Source of the DNA: Aurelia coerulea
Taxonomy: Eukaryota; Cnidaria; Scyphozoa; Semaeostomeae; Ulmaridae
Assembly: GCA_039566865.1 (NCBI GenBank)
Contig: CM076959.1
Coordinates: 1,409,501 to 1,473,500, forward strand
Length of the DNA: 64,000 nt
Direction: 5' to 3'
Shown here: piece by piece, positions 46,650 to 57,820 of the stretch
Layout: each line of letters begins with the position of its first letter
Position numbering within the stretch: position 1 is the stretch's first letter
Program-made: the position numbers and the translations under genes
Notes under the pieces: generated by a model
The model's input: only the letters and a program-made list of their open reading frames with translations
Told to the model about the DNA's origin: nothing
Databases searched by the model: none

Positions 46650-47524
46650 CCCTAATCCGCATGGGGGGGGGGGGTGGATTCCACCCCCCCTCAATGTTTT
46701 ATTTGCCGCGTTTTTAAACGACATTTGCTATGTCCCCCAGCCTCCATGACTTTTACTAGTTATCTATTAGCCACATTTTGGTGGAAAAATTTTTGAACAA
46801 TAGGACTCGCGGGTCACGTGACATGCCCATATTTGGAAGGAGGTAGCAACAAAATCATTGTTTTCAATGATTTCAATGGAATTATTTGATTGAATTATGA
46901 AGTATTATACAGCAAATGAATCAGCAAACAAAGGGCTTCAATTTGATGTCGGAATTTCTGGAATTTGATGATGTCAGCATTTTTTGATAATGACGTCATT
47001 TTGGCCACCATTTTGGACTAAATAGCATTTTTTTCAAGTTTTTTCGAACTTTTTCAATGAAAAACACTCTAATGATACATTTATCATAGATAATCATCAT
47101 TTTGCAGGTTCTTTTGGTCTCTTTTTACATAGAATAAATTAATCGCACAAATGACGTCATAAGAATCGGCTAATTTCTGCCAAAATATCACTCCAAAATC
47201 GTTATTTTCAATAAAATAATATTTCATCACCATTTTTGTTGACAAACTGAACCAAAAACTACATAAAGTTCGTGCAAAATCTTCATTAAACTTAAATTCA
47301 ACTTGGAAGCCTGATTTTCACAGATTTTCAGCTTTGTGACGTCACTGTGACGACACAAGGCGTGGCAGCCACACCCAAATTCCGCTACAAGCTGCAAATT
47401 ACATGTTCTATAACTGTGCCAAGTTGTATTGAATTCGGATGCGTCTAAGGCAGTTTTCGGAGGGGGGGGTGGAAAGCACCCCCCCCATAAATGGTAGCTC
47501 GAAAAAAGCCCATATGGATTAGGG
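46650..47524. mobile_element. Family C TTAA-flanked MITE, copy 1
   Basis: An 875-bp element between TTAA at 46646-46649 and 47525-47528, with ends CCCTAATCCGCATGGG and, in inverse, CCCTAATCCATATGGG. Both ends carry a G-run/C-run hairpin, one with loop GGATT-like (46663-46690) and the other with GAAAG-like loop (47460-47487). Internal TCACGTGA and TGACGTCA motifs are kept. It is an inverted copy of 49609-50484. No protein. Confidence 0.8.
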
Positions 47525-47651
47525 TTAAGGGACATATAGTCCGGAAGAAGGGGGGGGGGGTATTTTATTGCTAAGTGATCTGGACGTGCCGCTCATATGG
47601 GTGGGTTTTTCATCTGAAATTCCCTACACACGGTCTGTTTTAACCATAATT

Positions 47652-48163
47652 CTGGTGATCCGGAACAAAAGAAAGTTTGGAATAAATACCAAATTATGAA
47701 GTTTCAAAATCTGAATTTATTTCATGCCCATACCATCAAGTACACTCTGAATGTTTATAAATCGCAAAAATCTTAAAAATTGGACAATGAATAGCGAAGA
47801 AAATGATTTTTCAAGTTGGGCCTAATTGTTTGATTTGTTTACATAAGCACTTCCGTAATAACGCTGCCTTGACTGAATTTGCAAAGCAATATTCCTCTGC
47901 TCAGAAAGGTCCGACAATTTTCGTTTTGATCTTATTTCAATCCTCTAGTCATGTACTTTAAAGTAATTGAGACAATGATTGGAAAACTTTATATTTTGTT
48001 TCTTTTTTATGTGATTCATAATGGCGGAAATTTGCAAAATTCATATCTCTAAAAATAATCTTAAAAATTCAACAGTTGAAATGTAAAAATTGGGGCAAAA
48101 TGTATTTACCAAAAAAATCACAAAATTGAAGTAACTATTTTTGCAAGTTTCTACCAAAGGGTT
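47652..48163. repeat. Dispersed repeat family S, copy 2
   Basis: Inverse copy of 8193-8706. It starts GTGATCCGGAACAAAAGAAA and ends TTTCTACCAAAGGG. Open frames here are short. Confidence 0.6.
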
Positions 48164-48249
48164 TGTTCTGAATCGTACCCAAAAAAGAATGATGGTTATT
48201 CATATTTTTGTGGTACAACGGAGATTTTCCAGATTTTTTCGATGTTTTC

Positions 48250-48742
48250 TGCAATAAAAATAAATAAAGGCCTGTCAAAGCCTCCAAAACTGACTCAACT
48301 CGATCTCTTTGACATAGTGTCATGAAATTTAACCCTCAGAAAGCTTTTTGTTTCATTGATCTACATGAAATCACTGTTTTCAAACATTTGTATTTGTCCC
48401 GACAGCAGAAAACGACCAAAAGCGTGTTTTTTTATGATAACTACCACGAATAAGGGATTTTAAGACGTTATCAATGTAAAATTGTTATCAGAATGATGAA
48501 AGTGAATGGTTTTCATCACTCAAAGTCTCTTCAAACCCCACATTTTTCGGCAGTTATGATGGAAAACACGTTTTTCTTTGTTTCTGCTGTCGGGACAAAT
48601 AAAAATGTTTGAAAACAGTGACTTCATGTAGATCAATGAAACACAAAGCCTTCTGAGGGTTAAATTTCATGACACTATGTCAAAGAGATGGAATTAAGTC
48701 AGTATTGAAGACTTTAGCAGGCCTTCATTTATTTTTATCACA
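48250..48742. repeat. Long palindrome, arms about 180 bp
   Basis: The arm with AAAATAAATAAAGGCCTG, CTCTTTGACATAGTGTCATG and TTGTCCCGACAGCAGAAA is repeated in inverse at 48560-48742. The middle is AT-rich. Probably a MITE, but no clear target duplication was found. A 26-bp tandem duplication (TTCTAATCATATTCAAAATG) follows at 48755-48805. Confidence 0.6.
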
Positions 48743-48865
48743 GTGCAGATACCGTTCTAATCATATTCAAAATGAAGTAGTTCTAATCATATTCAAAATG
48801 AAGTAGCCCCCCCCCCCATACAAGGGGTATCCGGTAAATGAAAGGAAAAATTGTAGTGGAGCCTA

Positions 48866-50528
48866 CAATCACGGACAAAACTCATGAGACACGTTGCTTT
48901 CTCGAGGAAATTTTGAGTTAGGATCCTCCCGTCCCCCATTGCAATGGTGGAGGCTGATGAAAATTTCATAGATGAGCTGACAAGTATGTGTTCTTCAAGC
49001 AACCAACATTGCAAAGGGGGGAGGGGGGTCATCAGCAGTGCCAGGTAGTAGTTTACATGCAGGGAAGACCTCTTTTAAAGGGGCAGTCAGACGTGATGTT
49101 GCGCGGGACATTTCCATTGTATTTGCACGAAAAGTGCTTAGGCCTAGCATCAACTCGTCAATGGAGATTTTGAATTGGATTATCGCACATTTCAATTCAT
49201 CTCCATCGACATTGTTCTTGACAATCTCAAGGATTTAATGACAGATATTGTTCGTCTATGTCGATTTCATGTATTTGCAAAGTTATTTTGTTTATCACAA
49301 ATTCCTGAAAGTAGTAAACAGCGATTTTGCAGAATCAACTTTGAAGCTGCGAAGAGACAATCTACAAGTCGAAGTGTAAGAAACTCGCCAAAGAATCTGG
49401 TTTTTGAGTCAGATTTATGATGTTAGGTTAAACCAAAGTTGAATAGAACCTTCTCACACTCTACTGGATTCACTGCTCCATTAATTTCATCAGAATTACA
49501 GCGAACAAAGAGGTACAGTAGACATGTTTTGGTATTTAGGCCTATACGAATTGGATTGTTACACGCAGAATCTGATAACCCGCGTTTCGCGTCTGACTGC
49601 CTCTTTAACCCTAATCCATATGGGCTTTTTTCGAGCTACCATTTATGGGGGGGGGGTGCTTTCCACCCCCCCCCTCTGAAACTGCCTTAGACTTATCCGA
49701 ATTCAATGCAACTTGGTACAGTTATAGAACAGGTAATTTGCAGCTCGTAGCGTAATTTGGGTGTGGCTGCCACACCTTGTGACGTCACAGTGACGTCACG
49801 AAGCCGAAAATCTGTGAAAATCAGGCTTCCAAGTTGAATTCAAGTTTAATGAAGATTTTGCATGAACTTTGTGCAGTTTTTGGTTCAGTTTGTCAACATA
49901 TTTGGTGATAAAATATTATTTTATTGAAAATAACGATTTTGGAGTGATATTTTGGCAGAAATTAGCCGATTCTTATGACGTCATTTGTGCGATTAGTTTA
50001 TTCTATGTAAAAAGAGACAAAAAGAACCTGAAAATAGGTGATTATCTATAACAAATGTATCCTTAGAGTGTTTTTCATTGAAAAAGCTCGAAAAAACTTG
50101 AAAAAATTGCTAATTAGTCCAAAATGGCGGCAAAAATGACGTCATTATCAAAAAATGCTGACATCATCAAATTCCAGAAATTCCGGTATCAAATTGAAGC
50201 CCTTTGTTTGCTGATTCATTTGCTGTATAATAATTCATAATTCAATCAAATAATTCCATTGAAATAATTGAAAACAATGATTTTGCTGCTACCTCCTTCC
50301 AAATATGGGCATGTCACGTGACCTGTGAGTCCTATTGTTCAAAAATTTTTCCACCAAAATGTGGCTAATGGATAATTAGTGAAAGTCAAGGAGGCTGGGG
50401 GACATAGCAAACGTCGTTTAAAAACGCGGCAAATAAAACCTCGAGGGGGGGTGGAATCCACCCCCCCCCCCATGTGGATTAGGGTTAACACAAAACTCAG
50501 CTGTCCCAACGAGTTTTGTCCGCGATTC
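48866..50528. mobile_element. Tc1-like element interrupted by a family C MITE
   Basis: TA at 48864-48865 and 50529-50530. Ends CAATCACGGACAAAACTCAT and, in inverse, GAATCGCGGACAAAACTCGT. Without the nested element at 49609-50484 and one TTAA it is about 785 bp. Short overlapping frames at 48988-49420 do not show a DDE transposase. Confidence 0.6.
49609..50484. mobile_element. Family C TTAA-flanked MITE, copy 2
   Basis: 876 bp between TTAA at 49605-49608 and 50485-50488. Ends CCCTAATCCATATGGG and, in inverse, CCCTAATCCACATGGG, both followed by G/C hairpins. Nearly collinear with copy 1 (875 bp) in the opposite orientation. It lies inside a Tc1-like element. Confidence 0.8.
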
Positions 50529-50754
50529 TAGAATAACTTGCAACAAAAACCATTTCTATGGCAAACCATTCTTCGATTGGTAGGAGGTAGCATATCAAAA
50601 GTCTAAGAAAATCTAAGCATCGCAAGGTCATGAAATGTGGTGTATTTATAAGGTAATCAACTATTGCCCATGCTATATGCTACTAGGCTTTCCATGCTAT
50701 ATGCTACTAGGCTTATTTGATGCAGTGTCGTTAGTTCGAACGATAAAGAACTGA

Positions 50755-52210
50755 AACTTTGCGACTTTTCCTAAAATGTAATAGAATAATTAAAATTTAA
50801 AATCTTGTTTCAAAATGGTAGATACTGATCACGTGACCAACCTCTTTCCAAAACGTAGTCAGCTTGAAAATTAAAGAAGCGAGTCTAATTGTTGCCAGGA
50901 TGATCCTATAGAATTTTCAATGCCACCATTCGATAGATCTCGATGAGTAGACTCATGATATGATCGTAGTTATCTCTATTGAAATACTGCCGGACGCTCC
51001 TAACTACGACTCATAATCAAACGCCATTATTTTGAAATGACCATGACTGCCTCGTTTCGATAAGGGCCTAGCACAAACATGGACAGAATATATCCGGACT
51101 GTATATTATCACAACAATTCAAATTTTTACGCACAATTTCCCCCCTCCCCCACCTATCAATGTTGGTCTGACATGAGATTTTGGTGGAAAGGTTTCTGCT
51201 CCCATCAAGCCTGAAATTCGACATCAATAACAACATTGATCTTGGGGGGAGGGGGGGGGGGGGGATTGAGAGGTCCAGCAGAAGTCCAGTAATTTATGTC
51301 CAAGATTATAGGCAGAAAAGCACAATTATTTGTAGTTTTCAAATGAAACACATTGATTTGAAAACTTCACAATAAATCAGTTAATGCTTAGCGAAAGCAG
51401 CAAAATAGTACATACGTACAAGATTTGATGTTGTCGCTAATTGTTTTCATGGTATTCTTGTTCGTAAGACTTTGTTCTTTCCGGCCAAGCTCCTTGAAAC
51501 TCTGCTTTGAGCTTCGAGTTTCCGTTGGTCAACATCAATCAATCGAATTTGCAGATATTCTAATGGCGTTGTATTTTGTTGTATACTTTGTACATGGCTG
51601 TGTATAGCAGCCTCGTTCCCAAGGGCGTTCCAAAGTGAAAAAAGTCAGTCCAAAGAAATTGCCGTAATAATATGAGTCCCAGTAAGAGCGGTCTCGGTCT
51701 GGTGTAATAGTCTCGTTTTGAATAGCGACTACTGGGACTCATCGTAATCAGTCTACTCGATGAGAGCTTTCAGATGAGCTTTATCAATTTTTGATGACGT
51801 CAGCAATTTTAACATCAATGACGTCATCAAAGTTTATGACGTCATATAAATAATAACGAATGTATTAGATCACCGCAAATGGCCAAAATTGGCTTTTCTA
51901 ATTGCTATAAATAATTTTAAGGCCTTTTAGAGCTTTTGCATCAGTAATTAGGGATTTAAATGAAACAATGACAAACTGATGTAAATAAATGATGAATATA
52001 TGATATAAATAATGAGCTTAAATTGACATTATATTGCCGATTTGTACTCAGTGATGCTTCTTGATAGATTCTAATAACAGTATGAAAGAAATTATAAAAT
52101 AAAAACTTAGATATTGCCAATATTGCTCATAGAAAGCAAAAACTGCAATTTTCCTCAATGATAACGTTATAGTGACGTCATGGATGTAATGAAGATTTAA
52201 AAAAGCAGCC
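50755..52210. repeat. Decayed family A relative split by a family D copy
   Basis: 50755-50950 has GACTTTTCCTAAAATGTAAT, TGATCACGTGACC and CCACCATTCGATAGATC, and 51770-52190 has repeated TGACGTCA with ATATAAATAATAA, as in family A. No TTAA ends were found. 50960-51415 between them is family D in inverse, with a G run near 51243-51263. 60200-60390 is another relative. Short duplications occur at 50690-50720 (CCATGCTATATGCTACTAGG). Confidence 0.45.
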
Positions 52211-53286
52211 TATTGTGTATATTTTGTTCCTTTACACTATTCTGCAACGTTTCATCCTCATATCTGCAATATTGATGAAGTTACGGAGGTTGGGGCACTT
52301 TGTGCCAAAGGGTCCAAAAAGCACAATGCCAAATGTGAATTGATTGCCAATAGGAGCCAAAACAAGAAGTCTGAAATCGAATTAACAGCACGTCACGAAA
52401 GATTATTGTAAACATGTAAGTTTTTTGAAAAAGAACTGCTTTCAATCCAATGTTATTGTCATTAGTCAGAAAATATGGTCGGAACAAATGATAACCACAT
52501 CCTCTTCGTCTTTCACGATGAACATTTTCTCGCAATTCCTGGTGTAATTCGAAAAGAATTCATATCAAAATGGCCAAAATTGATGATGCTATCAAAAACG
52601 ACGTAGAACAAGATGACCATTTTGCAGATATAAAGTGCCTATGACACCAACTACTACAATTTAAAGCACGTATGCAAGAGAATTGAAGAATACAAATAGA
52701 AACAAGAAAATTAGTGAATTTTTTGCAGTTCTATGTTAAAAGGGACTTTAGGACATGCTAGGGCTCTATTGCAAATTTTATGAAGGTGTTTGTTTCAATA
52801 AATCTAAAACCTTGTGTGATTGTGCATAAATGATCCGAAAACTAGTCAAAATGTTGTCGGAAAATTTTTTATCCGAAACAAATGTGTCCGAAAATATTTT
52901 CGCCGAAGTTCATCGTCCGAAATTTTATCCACCGAAACTTTTTGTACTTAATTTACCAAATTCTTTCCAAAAATTGGTGCATGAGAACATTTTAGCAGTC
53001 AAACAACTTTACTTCGGACTGTTGAAGTTTGCAAGCAAGTTGTGCATTATATGGACTGTTTTCGATCGTCCTCAGGATTTTTATTAAAAGGCATCAGAGA
53101 ACCGGTGATAAAACATCTAAATCCTTCACTTCCAAATTATTTGACCCAATTGTCCAAGATCTTCTGCCTACAACGTATGCACCTCATTTGGGTAAACGTC
53201 ACCACGCAAATTGTATTACTTGTGTGGGTTCAGATAAATAAATAATCTATTTTAAAGCTTACACAAAGAATTATTTACCTTTTATT
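52211..53286. other. No supported gene
   Basis: Open frames up to 85 codons, none with known domains. 52840-52950 has loosely repeated TCCGAAAATTTT-like units. Confidence 0.35.
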
Positions 53287-53615
53287 ACTCAGCTAAAAAA
53301 TTAGAAATCTCACTGAAGAGTGCTTTCTATTATCCAGTCCTTCATGACTTTTATTAATTCGCATTTTGTTTTGAAAGCACATATCAATAATGAAGTCAAA
53401 TACTCTTAAATCCATCAAAAAATCCATTCAATGGATTAATGAGAACTCTTACTGTTAAATAGAAAAACACAACCCACCTTGCTGCCATGGTGAGGACCTA
53501 CTTTTATTATCACATGACTTATTTATAAGCAGTGTGTAGGTTAGTTGCCGTTGGATTCTCGACTTTTCAATAATTCAGTACAAAGAGTGGATAATATCAC
53601 TAACAAAGTAAATGG
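53287..53615. repeat. Dispersed repeat Q, copy 1
   Basis: Matches 62018-62345 in the same orientation over about 330 bases, sharing CTTGCTGCCATGG, ATCACATGACTTATTTAT, GGTTAGTTGCCGT and TTTTCAATAATTCAGT. Identity is incomplete, so the copies are old. Nature unknown; it may be the 5' region of a retroelement. Confidence 0.55.
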
Positions 53616-53850
53616 TCAGTAACGCCCAGGGCGATTATTTGATGATCGACCACAACATATGGATGTTTTAAGGAAAGGTGGCCAGCTTGCCGACTACAAG
53701 GTGAGTCAAAACAAGTCTACACGTTTTGGCGGGCGGTGGAATTAAAGGTACCCATCCGATATTCAAAACCGACATGTTAATCTATCATTTAAAGGCTAAC
53801 TTAAAAGAGACAATTTTTGTTTGGTAATGTCACTAAACTATTAGACCCAA

Positions 53851-54353
53851 ACATAGGGCTCAAATCTTTAAAAATGTCGGTGTAAAATGTTATCGCCGTT
53901 TACTTTGAAATAAATAGCTTGGAAGGAACTTAGGGTTTTTTTGCTGTAGATCTGCCGTGGCAATTTATTGATATCTTGATTTGTTTCAATATGGCGGCAT
54001 TTATTAAATTTGAGACTATTACGCCACCAAATTTCTAAATCCTAAACTACAAAAGCCACATATTTCTGCTTGCCACCATCTTGTAAACCTCCATAGTTTT
54101 CTTGAAGGTTATGTAAGGTTTCCTCTATTAGTTTAGGATTTACAATGATTTGAATTTTTTCAAAGTTTTCCATGAATTTTTTCAAAATTATCAAATTGCT
54201 GCCATTTTCAAAAAAGTAAAGATATCATAAAATTTCCACGGCAGATTTACAGCAAAGTACGATAAGTTCATTTCAAGCAATCCAATTCAAAGAAAAATAT
54301 AATAGAATTTCACACCGAGCTTTTTAAAGATTTGAAAGATTTGAGCCCTATGC
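53851..54353. mobile_element. Inverted-repeat MITE family M, copy 3
   Basis: Ends ACATAGGGCTCAAATCTTTA and, in inverse, GCATAGGGCTCAAATCTTTC. Shares the TCGGTGTAAAAT sub-terminal motif with copies 1 and 2. Confidence 0.65.
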
Positions 54354-54855
54354 TTTAGATCCAACAATTAGGAAGAAGCTGGTAGGGTGGTAAGTTAAAG
54401 GGATTGTAGGGGCATGAGAATTCCACTTTCGATTCCAGTCCACTATTTCGTTGCCATTGAAATTGAATTCTATTTCGGAAACTGACCATTGTGTTAAATT
54501 TAGATTTCATTGACAAATAAATCAAAGACCAGAATAAAACGTGGAATTCTCGCTTTTACCAGCATTGTACTAATTTCTGGGTCGAGGATAGACTGATTAC
54601 ATTTTCGTAGGTTATCGCTATTGAGAGGCTGATGGACGCTATAACTACGACTCATGGACTTACGCTTCCAGAAACGGACATGGCCTAAATTACCTGCCAT
54701 TTTTTCCTCAAAACCATTGACCCTAAAATGCCACAAAAGTGGTTATCCTGGAGTGCTACACTGCAAAACAAACTATCAGTACTTAGATGAATGTTTCTTC
54801 AAGCTATTAAGGCAAAAAAGTCTTACCTATAAGTGCTATTTTGGTTATTTGGGGG

Positions 54856-55803
54856 CATAGGCGTAGGACATAGGAGGCTAGATGGGGCTGCATCGAACAT
54901 GTAAAACTTCTGGGGGTAAACATTGACAACTCACTCAAGTTTGAAACGCATGTGAAAGAACTATGTAGGAAGGTCAACCAAAAGGTGCATGCATTTGGAA
55001 GGTTAAGACCATATTTAGGAGAGCAAAAATCAAAGTTACTTTTAAACTCTGTGGTTATGTCGAATTTTTCCTATTGCCCTCTGATCTGGCTATTTTGTAG
55101 CAAAGTTGCAAATAATCAAATTAATAGCACCCACAAGCGTGCACTGAGAACTTTATATAGAGACTATCAATCCACATTTGAGGAACTTCTAGATAGGGTT
55201 GAGACAAAGACAATACATAAAAAGAACTTACAAAACCTCATGGTTGAAATTTACAAGTCAATGAACCATCTCAATCCAGAGTACATGTGGAATTTCTTTG
55301 TTAAAAAAGATGTTCCCTACAACCTGCGGACAAAGGAACTATGCAAGCTCCCCTCAGTGAGTTCTCAGCGCTACGGAATAAATTCCTTATCCTTTAGAGG
55401 GAGTCTATTGTGGAACAATCTTAGTGATGACCTAAAATTGACAACTTCTCTCATGAAATTCAAGAAAGAAATACGTTGCTGGGATGGCAATAACTGTACG
55501 TGCTACATTTGCACTTAATATAGGATAATTCATTAGGGTTTTTTATCTTTTGTTATATTGTATATTGTATATTATAGATAGTTGGTGTTAATTAGTTGTT
55601 GTTAACTAGATCAAAACCAACTGTAAATAAGTTTATGATTATGATTATTATGATTATGATTATAGCCCCCCTAACGTCAGAAAAATTTGCAAAAATCAGC
55701 CATAATCGGGCAGAAATCCTCCTCAAGTCGGGCAAAATTTTGTCCAACAATGGCCTTTTTGTAGGGCAGCCCCCCCCAAATTTTATCTTCCCCAACGCCG
55801 ATG
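54856..55803. mobile_element. Family N element interrupted by a LINE fragment
   Basis: Left part CATAGGCGTAGGACATAGG (54856-54893) and right part starting GCCCCCCTAACGTCAG (from about 55665) match the continuous copy at 60874-61052. The LINE fragment 54894-55662 separates them. Boundaries are approximate. Confidence 0.55.
54894..55518 (+). pseudogene. LINE relic: ORF2 C-terminal part, reading frame intact
   Basis: The frame runs 208 codons from a 5' truncation to a stop at 55516-55518. It includes HVKLLGVNIDNSLKFETHV, MSNFSYCPLIWLF, ALRTLYRDYQSTFEELL and FRGSLLWNNLSDDLK, which are the thumb and C-terminal regions of CR1/RTE-like LINE proteins after the reverse transcriptase. The 3' UTR is short and ends in ATGATT repeats (55633-55662), a typical 3' microsatellite tail. 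Lack of stops suggests a young insertion. It cannot be autonomous since the endonuclease and catalytic domains are missing. Confidence 0.75.
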
Positions 55804-55812
55804 TTTGGGGGG

Positions 55813-57079
55813 CGCAAAAGATCTCGTAAATTCGCTCGTTACTTTCAGATTTTTATCGTTGCAGCAGTTCAGTTGAACGCGTTGTTCGAACGCTTTTGTT
55901 TGCCTTTGCGGGAAGCTTGAATTGAAGAAGAATCAGCCAATCCCATCAAGTTATTTCAAGTCTTGCATCCTGATTGGTCCAGGAAAAAATTTGTTCTTGG
56001 CGAGAATTTTTGGCCGTTTTGAGACCCTGAGACCATAAGGCCCTCAACTGGAGCGACAACAACAACATTAATTCACTTTAATTAGATGAGCGTAAGTTGA
56101 GGGTCCTTATGTAGTGAGGCTAGGTCCAGGAGATGAGTAATTTTGCCTTGTTAGCCTCTGACTGATTGACTGACATTTCAGTCTGGAACACCGGACGCAT
56201 GATTTCTATTCTACAGTATTAAAGATTTTCCATCAGATGATACAGTTTAGGCTCTCACGAACTTTGCATTTGGATTCCAGTAAGTGATAGATCACGTCAC
56301 CATACGTAGTGTAGAATGCAGTCTCAAGAGCATAGGCATCAAATGTTTTAGCCGTTTGGTGCTCGTAGTCCAAGGCAGAAACCTCCAACGCCTCATTTTC
56401 ACTACCTATAAGACGGCGAATAAGCGAAGAAGACAAAGGAAAACCCGTCATAATTTTTCTAAATTTTACCTACCTCACCAGGACAAAAAACTGCTTGAAA
56501 TTTCCCGATTTTTTTTTAAGAAATCTACTCTCCGGATCTTTAGCTATGCAAGTTTAGATGCCTGTTAACATATCTTCAGGTTTGTTGGAGTTATTGCCTC
56601 GCTCTAGTAAACAAAATTGGTGAAGGCTTGTCGATGCCTGTTTACGCCACTTCAAGTTGTGTGATTGAACTCCTTGATAAAACCTGTTTTGAATTTTATA
56701 ACTTACTTGCTGATTTTCTGACGAAGGATGAAGTCGTCATGCGCATGTGCAGTTTGGTTACAAAAAATGATTTTCAAACAGAGATAGAAAAACTCTGATC
56801 TGGTATTCAATCGCAACAATAATGCATATTCTTCTTTATAATCAGCTACGTCACTACAGAATCCCATGAGAAGCGGGCACATGCGCTACAAGTCATTGTG
56901 GACTTCACTACGAGTTATCCAGACGTGTTTTAACAAGCTCCAACTTTCTTCAAAAATTAGTGAGTTTTCATTTTTCCTTTTTTATTCTAATCTGATTAAA
57001 ACAGACTAGAAGATTATAATTTCACTGCCGTTAACACAATTCTTTGACATAATGAGAGTTCATACATATTTCGCTAGAA
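55813..57079. other. Mostly featureless; contains a small LINE relic
   Basis: No supported gene. GC content rises near 55860-56060. See the LINE relic at 56170-56310. Confidence 0.35.
56170..56310 (-). pseudogene. Short LINE relic
   Basis: The minus strand reads YGDVIYHLLESKCKVRES, followed after a frame change by LMENL. This parallels YGDVIYHLPAKVCEFSG and SLMEKLES of the LINE at 12286-15147. It is a ~140-bp fragment of the same family. Confidence 0.45.
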
Positions 57080-57580
57080 TATGTCAGAGGACAGAACTAT
57101 ACCTGATGAGGATGGAACGGAACGGAATGAACCTCCATTAGAAACCAAGCCTTCCATTGACCCTCAGTTGTCTCTGAACAAAACTCTCAAGACATAAATA
57201 CTATTATGGGTAACATGGCGGCTCTTCTACAACAACTGTCTTCGGGTCCTTTGCCAATTGGCCACCGCCCAGACGAACACACTGCCACCGGAATGTATCC
57301 GTCCACCGGAAGTATCAGCCCCTTGTCCACTTGACTTTCTAATTTGCCCACCGGGCTTGCTGCCTCATCGTCTACCGGACGTATTAACCCCATGTCCACC
57401 GTAATTTCTAATTTGCCCACCGGGCTTGCTGCCTCATCGTCCACCGGACGTATCAACCCCTTGTCCACTGGACTTTCTAATTTGCCTACGGGGCTTGTTG
57501 CCTCATGTCCACCGGACGTATCAACCCCTTGTCCACTGGATTTTCTAATTTGCCCACCGGGCTTGCTGCCTCATCGTCCA
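57080..57580 (+). pseudogene. Broken gag-like ORF with internal tandem repeats (DIRS-like?), 5' part
   Basis: ATG at 57080 starts MSEDRTIPDEDGTERNEPP, which stops at 57196. The next frame reads QNSQDINTIMGNMAALLQQL and then a tandem array of about 70-bp units encoding NLPTGLAASSSTGRINP (57340-57580), with an in-frame TGA in the first unit where the others have GGA. A further acidic segment (PDEFEPPENRTVTDDNDVDE) follows at 57620-57740. The style, order and the downstream piece at 59702 suggest the gag of a DIRS-like retrotransposon. This is inference from memory of the family's general features. Confidence 0.4.
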
Positions 57581-57820
57581 TCGGACTAAACCCGAATAAT
57601 ATAAAGCGACAGCTATGAGACCCTGATGAATTTGAGCCACCAGAAAATCGAACTGTTACCGATGATAATGATGTTGATGAAAGCCTCAGTATTCATGCTG
57701 ATGATGATACTGATTCACTTGTTGGTGATACCCAAGATTTTGGTTGAATCTAACAGTAATGAACAGACTGGGCCACCAACTACTTCAGACCCAATCGGAG
57801 CTGAAATTCTGAGACGCATT

